Of a stretch of DNA of 64,000 nucleotides, positions 23,391-36,020 are shown one piece after another. The stretch is from positions 217,861,046 to 217,925,045 of the forward strand of contig JAUPFV010000002.1 of assembly GCA_036936605.1 (NCBI GenBank), written 5' to 3'. Source of the DNA: Limnanthes douglasii subsp. nivea (lineage: Eukaryota > Streptophyta > Magnoliopsida > Brassicales > Limnanthaceae). The notes beneath the pieces were generated by a model. That model was not told the origin of the DNA. It worked only from the letters and a program-made list of their open reading frames with translations, and did not search any database. A program made the position numbers and the translations under genes. Every line of letters begins with the position of its first letter. The stretch's first letter is position 1.

Positions 23391-25440
23391 GGAGAAATTT
23401 AAGGTAAGAGTTTACATAGTATTTAGACTGCGATTTGAAATTTCTTGAGAAGTAGATGAATAAAAAAAGAGAGCTTAGTTTATAAATAAGGGAGAGGGGG
23501 GAGCTAATGAAGGTAAAAAGACTGGCCAATGAGATATTATAGGTGCAGAGTAGGAAGGCAGGATGATACTTAGAAATTTTGGCCAGGAGTCTAGACTGGG
23601 AAATAAACAGTTGTCCTAAGGTTAACATAGTACAAAAAGAGATAAAGAGGGTCTTAGCAAGGGGTAGGGGGAGGTCAGGTTTTGTCTAGAGGCAGTGCTA
23701 AAGAGCTTGAGCTTGAAATGGTAAGAAATAGTAAAGGAGGACAAAGAAATGGTCAAAGAAGATTTGCACATTACCTAGAGATGGAGAGACAAATGGGGAG
23801 AGAAGTTAGGGTTCTGCTGTAGAGAGAAAAGGTTGGAAATGTGATTCAAAACTAGAATAAGACCGTTGGGTTTGAACCTGGTTCAAGAAACTACATTATG
23901 ACCCGTAACCAGGATCGAATTAATAGGGCAGTAATTAACGATGTTACTGTAGTTAAAGAGGTAAGAAGTTCTGGATTTTGGAAGATCATGTCTCAGGAAG
24001 GAGAGGGATGAGAAAGTAGTTCCACGAAAGTGATGAAAGAAGATTGGATGGACAAAATAATTAGGTTTTGATCCAGATATTTTGGATAAGAAATTGGGGA
24101 GATTGAAGAGAGATACTTTATCTTTGTTAAAGTCATACAGCTCCCCCGAGTGAGGAGCAAAGGCTTCAACAATATTCAAGCCAGCATCCACCAACTTGGC
24201 TTTGGTTGACACACTTAATCCAATTTCATATTTTGAATGTTTAACTTGTACAGACTGGTTCCCAGAGCATTCATTTACCTCTTTGACTAGCAAACCATCT
24301 AACAACAGAAGCACTAAGGATGAGTTAAGGAAGAAAGAAACCATGATAGGAAGGCTTAGGGTAGGGCTGAGAAGCTTTGTAAATGGCCATTAGTTAGGAG
24401 GGAATGACTGATCATATACAGGGGTAGGAAACAAATTTTCCAAATGACTCTTTTCCGTCAAACCATCACCTGAAAGAAGGTTGCTTTGGAAAACTTCAAT
24501 CATTACATGTTGAGGGTTTCCAACCAGAAGTTAGCCAATGAAGAACCATGCGAATTTGTGAAGTTATCGTTGAACATCAGAAAGGAAGAGAGAGGAAAAA
24601 ACTATAGCTTTTGACTTTATACAAGTTCTTATGCCTTTCTTTAATTTTAATTTATTTTGGCACTTATGGTAAACATAGATTTAATGATTCTCGCTATAAT
24701 AACTAATTTTTTATTTTGGGTAAATGGTTTACTTTGGTAAACATAGATTTTAATGATTCTCGCAGTAATAACTCTAATAAGTCAACTTATAACATAAAAA
24801 TATCTTTTTAAAAAATACCAATTTTAAAAAAAAGGAATAGTTGTTTATAAAAAAAATTAATTTAAGAAAAGAAACAATATTCTTTTTATTGTGTATGCTA
24901 TTCCTTCCCCAATAGTGAAATATCAATTTATAATCTTATTTTGGATTTAAGATTTAGTTTTAGGCAAAATTACAAAATATTTCGTTTCATATTTGAGACA
25001 GTGTTTTTATAATGGCGAAGCCATTCTTAGGATCAAGGGTATTTAACAATTATTTTCTTTGTTAGATTTATTATATGAAACCTTACTAGTATTATGAACG
25101 CATATTTGACTATATTTGACTCTAAGTAGCACAAATTGAAATCTATATCAATAATGTTTTTAGCTTATGGGTTGTACTTAATTTGTTTGGGTCAATTTTT
25201 GATTTATTTTTCTATTCTTTTGAAAAATTTGATTTATTTACTTGAAGTCTTTAACTTTCAAGAAAAATAATAAATATATGAAGTGAATAGGGAAAAAGTA
25301 TTTGGTTCCTAGAATAAATATTTTAGATTTGCTTGTTAGTGAAGAGTTGTTGTATATTTTTTCAATCAATTTTTGTATGAAGTGAATCATTAATGGTTTT
25401 TTTGACCCACACAAGTTTAATATATTTAGTAATATATATG
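23391..25440. other. No recognised gene; a short internal duplication
   Basis: A minus-strand open stretch at 23883-24344 (153 codons) has no family I recognise and is flanked by stops. A phrase reading ggtaaacatagattttaatg with attctcgc behind it occurs at about 24668 and again 67-68 bp later, as a small tandem duplication. The rest is AT-rich. Confidence 0.4.
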
Positions 25441-26399
25441 CCCAATCATATTTTTATCAGTTAAGTTTGATAGGGTCTGATTATGTTGGTGGATCCAAGA
25501 AGTAAAGTAGTTTTGATTTTGTTTAGAAGGGACCGTTAGACCAAATAACTAAGTTAAATAAATAAGCACTATGGTTAATGACTCAACTAGGTGCCTAGTA
25601 GAGTTGCTTATGGTCCCGTGGACTCGTGAGATTGACCCAATCATACAACCCGACCTGAATGACCCATATATTCAAAAGAGTATAAATAATTCAACAAACA
25701 ATATTAATTGGGTTGCACTTTTTTTTTCTCTCTCTCTCTCTACTCTATACAAGCAACTCTATTCTCTATCTGCATCTTACTAAGGATTTAATATCACGGA
25801 AACCAAATAACTTTCAAAGCTACTCTTAGATTATATTTTATCATCACCAAGGTTCTTATTGTTTTTTTATCTTGCTTCATTATTTTTCTAACTAATCAAT
25901 CATCGAAGTATTGAAATCCAAATAATTTAACAACATTATTTATGCTAGTTGCAACATGTTAGGATGTTTCGCAATGATATTCAAAGAGTTTAGAAATGAA
26001 ATTAAAAAACAATTAACAATGATATTCAAAATAATTAGCAAAAACCTTGAAAAATGTAACAACAAAATTCACCAATGTTAGCAACGACATTGAGACAAAT
26101 TTTAAATTACTTTTGAAGGACTTTTCCATGATATGACCCATTTCTTGTCTGAATGGAATTAACAAGGGAGATGCATTTCAAATCTATTAAGATCGACATG
26201 TTGTATCCAATTGGTTGCCAATCATTTGGTGTTAGAAATAAATGTGATGTAATAGGTGATACCCGTTGCAAAGCCCGCTGCTAAGACATCATAACAATAT
26301 ATTTTATACTTATTGGGCCATATTGTAAAAATATATTTCTCAAGTATTATATGTTTATCCATGTGTGTTTCCTTATTAAAATAAAAAATTGACATAACA

Positions 26400-26660
26400 C
26401 ATAATCACATAATTTATCAAATTTATGAAAGACTAAAATATGTTATGCCACTGTCTTGACCACTATAAAGGTTTATTTCATAACTGGTGAAAATATTTCA
26501 ATAAAATAGACACCCTCTTTTTATGTGAAGCCTTTAGCCACTAACCTAACTTTTTACCTATATAGTTCGACTCAAAAAATACCTTGTTTCCTTTTGAATA
26601 TCCATTTACATCTAGTAAGATTCTGAACCTTCAATTATTTAATAAGAATCCAAGTGTCCA
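26400..26660 (-). pseudogene. Copia reverse transcriptase N-terminus remnant
   Basis: The minus strand reads KWIFKRKQG.....VELY..K.RLVAKGF..KEGV...E.FSPV, the usual start of the Copia reverse transcriptase. It breaks off into the nested element near 26,300 and its continuation lies near 18,960. Confidence 0.75.
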
Positions 26661-29313
26661 TTTTCTTTAAAGAATTCAGTTCTTCCCTCATTGCCTTTAG
26701 TTACCTCAACTTATCACTTTTATTCATAACATTGTGATAACTCTCGAGTTCACGAAAGCTCCTCTGTATTTCAATAGATAAAACATACCTTATAATATTA
26801 GCATAATCATACCTCTATGTAGGCTTATTATGTTTTCATGCTCTATATCTCACCAATTGATAACTATCAGTTCTATTATGTTGCTCTTCAGTCCGAACAT
26901 TCAAAGTGTTTATATCATCAAAATCCCGGCCAATACCAAGCTCACTAAATGCTTGAACTTCTTAAACAAGAGCTGAAACTGTACAAAGTACAAAACCGTA
27001 TTCGACAGAAGCATCTTAAACCTTACTGTCTTGTTCGTAATTCATTAAAAATGTATCTCTATCCTCAAAATTAATAGGCATATTCACCACCTTCTTGAGT
27101 AGTGGTATCTCAAATTCATGGAAACACCACAACATTTCTAATTAAAGATTTTTCATCCTGAGGTTTCATACACCAAAATATATATACATGTGCATACCTT
27201 CCAGATAGTTGTGACAAAAATATTTTAGTGCTCTCGGTTGAAGCTTATGTTTCTTTACATGTGCATAAGCAACACCTTTGAACATTTTTGAATATTTTAA
27301 CACTAGTTAGTTTCCAGTTCATTTCTATTGTAGATACTTGAACTCTAAATCCGAAGTTGGATTTTTGTTGATGATGTATGCAGTTGTCTTTAAACTTCTC
27401 TTTAATAATTTTGGCCAATACCAATTTTCAAAATCATATACATCATCATTTCAATTTTGGTTCACTTCATCCCCTAAACAAGACCATTTTTCCGAGGGGC
27501 TCATTTTACGGTCCTATGTCTAGGAATGCTAAGTTTAGAATAATAGATAATGAATAATTTATTCACATATTTTAAACCATTGTCAGTCATTAACTTCTTC
27601 AACATATTCCTTGTATGATTTTCCACTAAATTTTTCTAGTCATTAAAAACGTCAAATGTCTCATCTTTGATCTTTAAAAGTATAACCCATACTTTCATGG
27701 AATATTTATTAATAAAAGACATAAAGTACACGATACTTCATATTGTAGGTTGCCTTGCAGGCCCCTAAAGACCAAAACAAACATATTCAAGCACAACCTG
27801 AGTTGTATGATTGATGGTTAAGAACTTCAACCTTTTATTTTTACCCAACACACAATTCTCACAAAATTTTAACTTTTGAACTTTATCTCCATCTAACAAA
27901 TCTTGTTTTCTTAATTTATTTAGGTATTTTTAATGCAAATATCTTAACTTCAGATGCTGTAACTTGGTTAAATTACTATCTACATTAGACACAACTCAAA
28001 CTAATAAAGACCCTTAAAACATTAACACACAATTAGTTTTATGTGCTTTCATAATAACTGTTGAGCCATGCAAAATCCCAAGTCTACCAATTCCAGCCTT
28101 ATAGTTAAAACCTTCCTTATCTAATATTCCAATAAAAATCATGCTATTTTTTACTCAAGGGACATATCTAACATTTTCTATAATTCTCTCAAGTCCTATA
28201 GACAACTTGAGCCAAGCATTCCCCATTCTATTCACATCACATGGTTCATCATTCCGTAATATGATATTTCCACAATCAAATACGTGTAGGTCTTCAGACA
28301 AATGTTTGTTGGAATTCATATGGAATGGAGCTTCTCAGTTCAAACCAAATCCTTATTGTAGTTACAAGTTGAATATATTAAAATAGTAGTATATTCATAA
28401 TCATTTGAGACCATTGAATAATCTCAAGCTTCAAACTTCTGATGATTATCTTCATTTTTCCTCTGAGGGATTTATTTTACTAAAATGATCTGCCTTCTTG
28501 GACAACTAACTTTTCATCCTAAAACCACTCACAAATATCCTAGGTTTAGATTTATAGTGTTCTATTATCTTTCTTGAATATCTCATTCAAGATCTTCCTC
28601 TTACAACGAGTCATTGGCCCTCTAAGTTATTAATCAAATCAATCTTTCTCTAAATTTTTTGTTTAGTTTAAATCATTCTTTACTTCAGACACCATAAATG
28701 ACTCATTGACATAGAGCATGGTATCAAGAAATTGCTCATACACGTCAAAAATAATAATTAAAGAGGATAATTTGTTGATCATAATATTACATATTCAAGT
28801 CAAGAATGATTCTATTGATATCATCGAAGTTTATTTGTATCTCATTGCTACCATCCATTACTAGTGTATATAGTTTCTTCTTAAGATACAACCTATTTTC
28901 CAATGATTATTTTTTCTTCATGTAAATGGTTTAATCATATTCCAAATCCTCATGGCAGAATAATCTTCAAACCCCTTTCAAAGTACCTCATCCCCCAAAC
29001 TCAAGATCAGAGCATTATGACCCTTAGATAACATTTATGCCTCAATCTCTTTTGCAACTCTCTTATCATTGGAAAAATAAAAATATTTATGTACAAATAA
29101 GGCTCTCATCTTAATTATTTAACAATTAAAGTTATTCTAAATGGTGAATTAAATAAGATTAAACTTCATATAACTCATGTTTATGATTATGTTTTATTTT
29201 TTGGTGAGCTCTGAATCTTTACACTCAAAATTTGGAATGATCTTCTTCCTTCTACTTTGTGTCTATCATCAATATTAATATTTTTACATATTTTCTACGC
29301 TCACCGTACCATT
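26661..29313 (-). pseudogene. Copia integrase and gag remnants
   Basis: Only scattered matches are visible on the minus strand. One is a pre-integrase C..C.-type stretch with a diverged YVHSDLWGP-like segment near 27,650-27,880. Another is AT-rich gag-like sequence near 28.7-29.2 kb. Position between LTR and reverse transcriptase supports the assignment more than sequence does. Confidence 0.45.
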
Positions 29314-30242
29314 TGTTAAAACATAAGTGGAAATCAATATATTCAAGTTTTGAAAACTAGATGAAACTTTCGACTATAAATCGAGACTGCAATTTAATGA
29401 TGATTAACTCTATAGAAGTGTGACAAAAATAAATAAAGCTTTAGCTCTTTAGTTCCAAACTCAAAGTTAATCAAGAAGAACACGAAATATAAAATCAGTC
29501 ACATAACACAAAATTTAACGTGATTCAGATTACGAAGATATCCTACATCCTACATCAACAAACACAGACTATTGTTTTTATATTGAAGAAAGATTACAAA
29601 TAAGCTTCTTTAACACAACTAAAACAACCTCTCAACTATAATATGTTCCAAATCTTCTCAAACTTACATAGGGAACTCTCGGCTCTCAATGCTTATCTCC
29701 CATAATAGTTCATAATTTTACTTATCTCTATAAAACTCAATAATACTCTCTTTGTTCACAAAACCGCGAAAACAACAACTTTATACTTATTTTGTTTATA
29801 TTTATAGAACCAAATATAGGTGAAATAAACACCGTAGGCTCAAAATAGCATATGCTAGTTTGTATACACAAACATTTGAGATATATTGATACCAACCCTC
29901 AAACATTTGTACTAGGCATGTACTATTCCTAACAGGTAGTGGCACCAACCTTTGACTTCCGTATGCCAGTACTATTTATGACCTATCTTCAGACACGCTT
30001 AGATCAAACACTTTATGATCAATGCCTGGAGTTTTCCATCGTTTTTTTATAATAACGAACTCAGTTTCATCTAGAAATATAAATTTATCTTCAGAAGCTT
30101 CGACGTGTAAAGTCACTATCTCTAAGCTCCAACAGCTAATGATTATACACTTGGGTTCCAATAGATTCATGCCTCTCAAAATTACAGCAAATAAAATTCA
30201 TGCACTTAAATTCGAGCAGATAAATACCCATAAATCTTGATT
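29314..30242 (-). repeat. Copia LTR (5' LTR of the minus-strand element)
   Basis: Starts with tgttaaaac on the plus strand next to a decayed primer site (ggtacggtgagcgtag on the minus strand). It is homologous to 17062-17975, with considerable divergence, so the insertion is old. Confidence 0.65.
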
Positions 30243-30907
30243 TAAACATTTAAGTCTAGACTCAGCTTTCAATTTTAAACTTCAACACTTAAGTCTCAAG
30301 CTAACAATGACATTTGCAAAGACATTGAGTCCACATCCTTGTTTCGTTTCTGTTATAAATTCTGAATATTTATTAAAATTTCATCGTAAGTTTGAAAGAA
30401 CGAAATTAATAATAACACATTAGTTATTCAACCCAATATCTCATTAAATTATTTTTTTATATAATTGCGATGTAAACTATTTTATAAATAACCGATTTTA
30501 ATTAGTAAGATCCTAACTGTTTTGATCAATAAGATGCCAAATGTCTAGATTTTCTTTATTCTTCAGTTGGTACTCTAAAAAAGTTCAATAGATTTATAAC
30601 AAGAGCCGGAAAAAAATAGTTGGCACAAAAAATAGAAATGTATGAAAGAAAGTTTAGAAAGAAAAAAAAGATCGTAACCGAGTTGTGTCTTAATCCAATT
30701 AAAGTTCTCGATATTCTTGAATTAAATTATTTTGTTTACCAAACTATTGTGGAACAAATTCATGTGTCAAAAGATAAAATAAAAACAAACTTGTATTTAA
30801 TGTAAAAGATTTACGTAATATCGCAGACACTCTTTTTGTTATATAGCTGGGATAGTAGAACATAACACACCCTTCCTTATTTAGCTGAAATCATAACGCA
30901 CCCTTCC
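30243..30907. other. 3' flank of the P450 gene
   Basis: AT-rich. The minus-strand 3' untranslated region of the P450 should fall in the right part. I see a partial repeat of 'cataacacacccttccttat' (about 30860 and 30892) and nothing else. Confidence 0.45.
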
Positions 30908-32495
30908 TTATATACGGTTGATTTTAGCCGCTAAGGGATGCTTCATTTGAAGAAAAATACTTGGTTTATAGGTAACAGGATGATGATCTTTGATAATATG
31001 AACTTGGAAATTGGAAAGTACGGTTCCCACAACTGTCTTCATGAGAGTCAAGGCAAGATCTTTTCCTGGGCAAATCCGAGGCCCAGTGCTGAACGCATAG
31101 AACTTATTTGTCGGTTCGTATTTGATCTTTCCATCTTTTGTGATCCATCTTTCTGGCTTGTAAACATGGCTGTCATGTCCCCAGACAGATCTCATCCTCC
31201 CCATGGCATAACCTGCATTAGAATATCAAAGAGGAGTAACATGATGTATTATTAATTAGCACTTATAAAATATTACAATACGTAGAACTCTTATAAAATA
31301 AAATATAAAATCGAATTTATATCTAACAACCTGAGATGATAACCAGAGTGTTTTTAGTGACCTTGTGTCCAGATGGGACAGTGTCAGATTGGATCGGCAT
31401 CCTTAGATTAAATGGAACCGCTGGATATAACCTAAGGGTTTCAAGCAAAGCTGCATGAAGGTAGACCAACTTGCCAAGCTCCTCAAGATTAGTATATGTC
31501 GATATTTTCGACAGTTCTTCCCTTATTTTGCTCTCAATAAGTGGATGATTAGAGAGAATCCAAAAAAACCAAGCCAGTGCTGAAACGGTGGTGTCTAATA
31601 TGGCAATTACTAATCCTATAACATCATCTCTAATGGATTTGTAAGTATGAGGTCCGGGTCCATAGATTGGATGATCCGCTAAGCTAAGTTCCAACAGGTT
31701 GAAACCAACATCAGATCCAGTTTCGTACATATTAAGATTATGTCTTTTAGTTGATATGAATTCTTCGAATACTTTGTCTAAAGTATTCCAAGCTTTTTCC
31801 AACTTGTTTTCTTTGCCAATCTGTAGCCACCGTTGTAGCTTCCAAATACTTTCAGGGATGATACTTCGTACAATAATTACTTCTAAAGCATCATCTAGCT
31901 CTTCCAGAAAGGGAGGATTTGGGGTTCCGATTCCAAGTGAATTTGATTCATGGCCAGCGCTTATGTCGCAAGCAAAGTCAAAAATAAGCCTATGAAACAC
32001 ATCTTGCAAGTCGACCACTAGTTCTTGTTTGCAAACTTGGTCAAGAAATGAAACTAAGGCTTTTAAAATGACCCGTTGAGATATCCTCGAAATTCTTCGG
32101 TTGAATTCTTGATGACTTAGAAAACTGCGAAGTCGTTTTCTCTTAGAGTGCCATTCATCAGAATCTAAATTGAACAGTGAGTTTCCAAAAATATCAAATC
32201 TTTTTCTCCACTCCTCTCCTTTATGGTACGATGAGAAGTTTGAGCTCATCACGTATTGGACGTTTGAAGGATCGCTTGTAAACAACATGTCAGTGGCTGC
32301 ACATTTGGCTACGAGTGTCCCTCCGTGTGCTTCAAGAATTTCATAAATCTTGTCGTTCATGCGGTGTAAGTGTAAGAGAAATGAAGGTAAAACTCCGACC
32401 AGCGGAAACTCCCACACAACAAAACCTCCTTTTAAATGTTTGTAATTGATACTAAGAAGCCACAATAAGGCTGCTGAGATTATGAATATAATCAT
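30908..32495 (-). CDS. Cytochrome P450, CYP96A-like (CYP86 clan), two exons
   Basis: Exon 1 is 32495-31331 and exon 2 is 31212-30908. The 118-bp intron (GT at 31330, AG at 31213) sits in phase 1 and restores SGYAMGRM. The product is 489 residues, normal for the family. An N-terminal membrane anchor (MIIFIISAALLWLLS) precedes a WEFPLVGVLP hinge. The C-helix W...R motif is present (EWHSKRKR). The ExxR motif is ETLR near residue 352, PERW is near 408, and the heme loop FSTGPRICPG has its ligand Cys near 436. CYP96A enzymes hydroxylate fatty-acid or wax-alkane chains in the ER, and the GYAMGRM..VWG signature fits this family. Oddities: the I-helix reads AILDTT where (A/G)Gx(D/E)TT is usual, and an intron is present in a family often intronless. 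No stop or frameshift. The substrate is unknown. Confidence 0.88.
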
Positions 32496-32546
32496 TTTAT
32501 GTGAATTTCTGAATCATATGTTGTTTGATGATAAATCTTCGGCGTA

Positions 32547-32558
32547 TTGTTTTTATAG
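32547..32558 (-). promoter_or_regulatory. TATA box of the P450 gene
   Basis: On the minus strand GCTATAAAAACA lies about 55 bp upstream of the ATG at 32495. A start site around 32,520 and a short leader of about 25-30 nt are expected. Confidence 0.65.
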
Positions 32559-34059
32559 CACACGTTTAATTGTAGCTAGGTAGTTGTCTATGGGGACGTT
32601 CATATTCATTTTGATGTAGATATTAGGTGGCTGGATTTATTTATTTATACATTATGAATAACATTTACAAGATAAATAAATTCTTATCTATACCAACAGA
32701 ACTGGTTTTATTAAAAAGTTAATCCAATTCTTATCCATAAGCCTGTTCCTTTTTTATATGTATGAACGATCCCATCCTTTTCGGTTAATTTTGAATAAAT
32801 GTTGTATCAAAAAGAATTATATAAGTGCCTGATGGTTAAAAATATAATATATAAAATATTTAGACTGAATAATGATTTGACTGGTTTTAAATATTTTTAT
32901 TAACTTTTAATTTTAAATAAAATTTGTTTATTTAAATTTTAAGGACCAATTACAAAATATATTGGTTAATTTCAATGAAAGATAATAGGTGAAATAGATC
33001 GAATGCTACATATTGCAAAGAGTAATATGAAAAATAGAAAAGTTTACATGTTTTGAAAAATAGGAAAGTTTACATGCTTTGAAAGCTTGTGACTGCTTTT
33101 TTTTATCCTAAAAAACACTCTTAAAGTTCTCCATGAATGCTTCATTCAATCCTTTTGCTTTATTTTTGTTACCTTATCGGTAACCATATATGAAAGAAAA
33201 AAAATGGTGTTTTCCTTGTAGTCTTACATCCATCAAAACACTTCTTCTTGATGAGTTCTACCAAAAATGAAATAGGTTGTCAATAATAAATGAAGAACAT
33301 AATATAGGATTTCAAGATGAAGAATTTCATGTTCGTTTTTCCTACAAACCAATCAAAAGAATTAGGTTTTTTCAAATTCAGAATTCGAAAGAACACGAGC
33401 ACAAAAGACACACGCTAAGGTAATTAGTAATATAGGAAAAGAACCAAGATTCTCACCAATACATCTAAGAGAAATCATACCATATTTCCATTGAATACAC
33501 TTCGAAAGATAAAAAACAACTGCTGTCTGCCTCAAATTTCACTCCTATTGGAAAATTCTCTAAAGGTATGCTTAAACTTGCTTATATTAACAAATGTTCT
33601 TTTGGAGAAATTCAAATTTTCTAAAAGAAATCAATGTATTAAATTTGGATACCCGTCACTTTCTTATTCAATTTACCCTGAAAGACGATTTTTGCAAGTT
33701 AGAGTTCAAGAATGTATAGACCATTGAATAATACTCAATGAGATTGTTCAGGTTGTCTCCATAATTTAATCATAAGTTTGAAAGTTCTATAACCCATGTC
33801 GGGATCCGTGTATCTAATATGCCTGAGTTCCTTTACAATGAAAGCATTATAATGACTATAACATCAACTATAGGACAATGTTTTTAAAAAAAACATGGAT
33901 ACTTGGAATAAATATAGTCATATACAATGTCTATTATGCTTAGGTTGAGCTTGACGTAACAAAAACCTTTTGTATAAAATATGGCTAGGGTTTGGTATCA
34001 ATGATGAATGATGGCTTGGTGTAAGCTACAAAGATGTTCCTTACTACTATACACACTAC
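32559..34059. other. AT-rich DNA upstream of the P450, no gene recognised
   Basis: It holds the presumed P450 promoter and then AT-rich DNA. A short phrase (aatagaaaagtttacatg / aataggaaagtttacatg) is repeated near 33,035 and 33,059. A weak trace of LINE ORF1-like sequence may start near 33,480 (plus strand) but is too decayed to assert. Confidence 0.45.
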
Positions 34060-35732
34060 AAACACTTGAGACACAAAAATTCTGATTGCAAAAAACTTAG
34101 TCCTAAGCCTCAACCAAATTTAGAATAACATCAAATGAAGTTTACTACAAACAATACTACTGAATTTAAGGAGACATGAATACCTAAAAATGCCAAACCA
34201 AAAATCAATTTTATAATTATAAAAGATGCCAACCCTATTAGATCATCTTCTAATGACTTAACTGATGAAATTACCTATCCTCTTAGTGTCAAACCAATAT
34301 GTTACCAAAAAAACACAAAAGATCACAAACCAAATAAGAATACTAATAGCTATACTCAATCTAAAAGGAATGACATCATCTCTCAGATTGACTAGAATGT
34401 TAAACTTGCAAAAAAGGAAAACTTCCATCCTACAGAAGTTGAGGTCATTGAAGCTATTAAATCATTGGAATATGATTTCAACTCCAACAATATTTCTAAC
34501 TATGTTAACTTAGCATCTAAACAACATAATCTTAACAAAAGCAATATAGGTAGCCTACAAACTCCCCCTGCAAGAGACAAAACTGAAATTAATAAGGACT
34601 TTAAGGACTTGCTTAATAAAAAATTGAAAGAAGTTAAGAGAAATAAGAACAAAGATATTATTGTCAAAACGCTGATGTTCAGTCAGGTAAATGATCATTC
34701 TACTAGCAACCCTAAATGACCATAAATATTATGAATTGGAACATTCGTGTTATTGGGAACGAATCTTCGAGGATTAGGCTTAAATTATTAAAAATAAAAT
34801 GTAAGTTTGATATAATTGCAAACCAATAGCCTTTAATTGATCAAGATAATATTAGTAAAATTGTCGATTACAATGGTTTACCTAACTGCATAACAAACTC
34901 TAACAATAAAATATCGATTTTGTGGAGAGAGGATTTTAAGTTAGATATTATTATGGATAATCATCAACTCATTCATGATGAGGTTAATTATATAAGCATG
35001 AACTAAAAGTTCCTTGTTACAATTGTTTATGCCAAATGTCAAAGAGATCTGCACATGGACTTATCGAATGATCTTAGAGCTTTTTTTTTCACTCTAAAGA
35101 ATGGTTCGTCATGGAGGATTTCAATGTTATTTCCTCCCTCCATGAACAAATGAATTGCTCTACCCTATGCCTCAGAAGCCATAATGAATTCAATAATACT
35201 ATAAGATATTGTAAACTGGAGGATGCAGGCTTTGTTGGTAATACATATACTTGGTCTAACAAAACCAAATGGAAAAAGTTAGACAGTGTACTATACAACT
35301 AGGAATGGTCTAATTATTTTGCTAAAACTTAATTAATTCACTTAACTAGAACAAGCTCTAACCATGCCCTTCTAAGCATATCTATACCAATGACCTTCTC
35401 AGAACTAAAACTCCCTTTAATTTTCAAAATATGTGGGCCTTAAATGAGGATTTATTTTCTACTGTGGAAAATTGGTGGTATCAAAACATCAATGGTAGCC
35501 ATAGAAACATATTTTGGGTACAAAACTAAAAGAATTGTGGAAGTTCTTAAAACATGGAATAAATATTTATTTGGGAATATATTTGACTATGTTCCGGATG
35601 TTGAAAATAAGTTTAACTTTTTAGTTTTTAACTACCAGCTTTCCAGAAGTACTGAAGATAAAAACAGTCTTGATAAAGCTAATGTCTTACCCATTCACTT
35701 GTTTACTAAGCTATTGCCATTAAAAGAGTTAC
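34060..35732 (+). pseudogene. L1-type LINE remnant: ORF1 end and endonuclease domain
   Basis: The plus strand first gives a Lys/Asn-rich ORF1 tail (34,265-34,719). A start follows that reads MNWNIR..G, then endonuclease landmarks: a GDF-like EDFNVISSLHEQMN element near 35,110, F...I..C.LEDAGFVGNTYTWSNKT near 35,205-35,265, W.K.LD.VLYN, and HLTR..S.HA near 35,340-35,370. Frameshifts and stops are frequent and the reverse transcriptase is absent. The element is cut at 35,733 by a fold-back relative. Confidence 0.75.
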
Positions 35733-36020
35733 TGATGTAGCCTAGAAATCCAAACAAAACCTTTTTAATTTTATTTTATTTTATTCAAATATCTTATGTA
35801 TTCAAATCAAATCTTAATATATTAAAATATTTATTTCATTTTCTTGTATTATAATTTAGGATTGTGAGAAGCTCTTATATAAAGCCTCATATGCCTTAAG
35901 TTATTTTAAGTTTTTGGAATAATAAATTATGATCTCTGAAAATTTCAATCTTTGTTACCCTTAGATTAGGGTTTCATAATGTTACCCTAGAATTAGGGTT
36001 TCATCCATAGGGGCTACATT
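35733..36020. mobile_element. One-armed relative of the fold-back element
   Basis: The sequence tgatgtagcctagaaatcc onward matches the left arm and centre of 19238-19609, including the paired 'ttagggtttcat' phrases and the TATATAAAG motif. The right arm is missing except for ggctacatt at its end. It interrupts the LINE remnant. Confidence 0.65.

Larger units (their letters stand above)
18960..26300 (+). mobile_element. Decayed Tat-like Ty3/Gypsy element inserted in the Copia element
   Basis: Related sequences at about 18,960-19,740 and 25,440-25,850 look like its LTRs. Both contain the series gattgaccc, a TATAAATAA-like box, CAACAAA, AATATTAA.TGGGTTG and an ACTTTTT run. A likely tRNA primer site (gacgaccacaatgggagc, near 19,747) follows the first, and gag-like coding sequence follows that. 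Tat/Ogre-lineage plant elements use a similar TGGCGACCAC-type primer site. No pol was recognised. Instead, a minus-strand LINE-type ORF1 occupies the middle, so the element was probably non-autonomous or later invaded. The 3' boundary is uncertain. Confidence 0.55.
17062..30242 (-). mobile_element. Decayed Ty1/Copia element split by a nested Gypsy element
   Basis: Two diverged copies of one LTR, at about 17062-17975 and 29314-30242, flank Copia coding remnants on the minus strand. From the 5' side these are gag/pre-integrase traces (about 27.6-29.3 kb), the reverse transcriptase N-terminus (26.45-26.65 kb) and, beyond the nested insertion, RNase H (18.05-18.5 kb). The LTRs share long phrases such as the run around gtactattcct and the run tatgccagtactatttntgacc. 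Next to the upstream LTR a diverged initiator-Met primer site is seen on the minus strand near 29300. All reading frames are broken. Confidence 0.75.

Noticed and set aside
23883..24344. 153-codon minus-strand open stretch as an independent gene
   Set aside because: Hydrophobic start but no known family, embedded in transposon remnants and flanked by stops.
31699..31995. Plus-strand open stretch inside the P450 gene
   Set aside because: Antisense shadow of exon 1.
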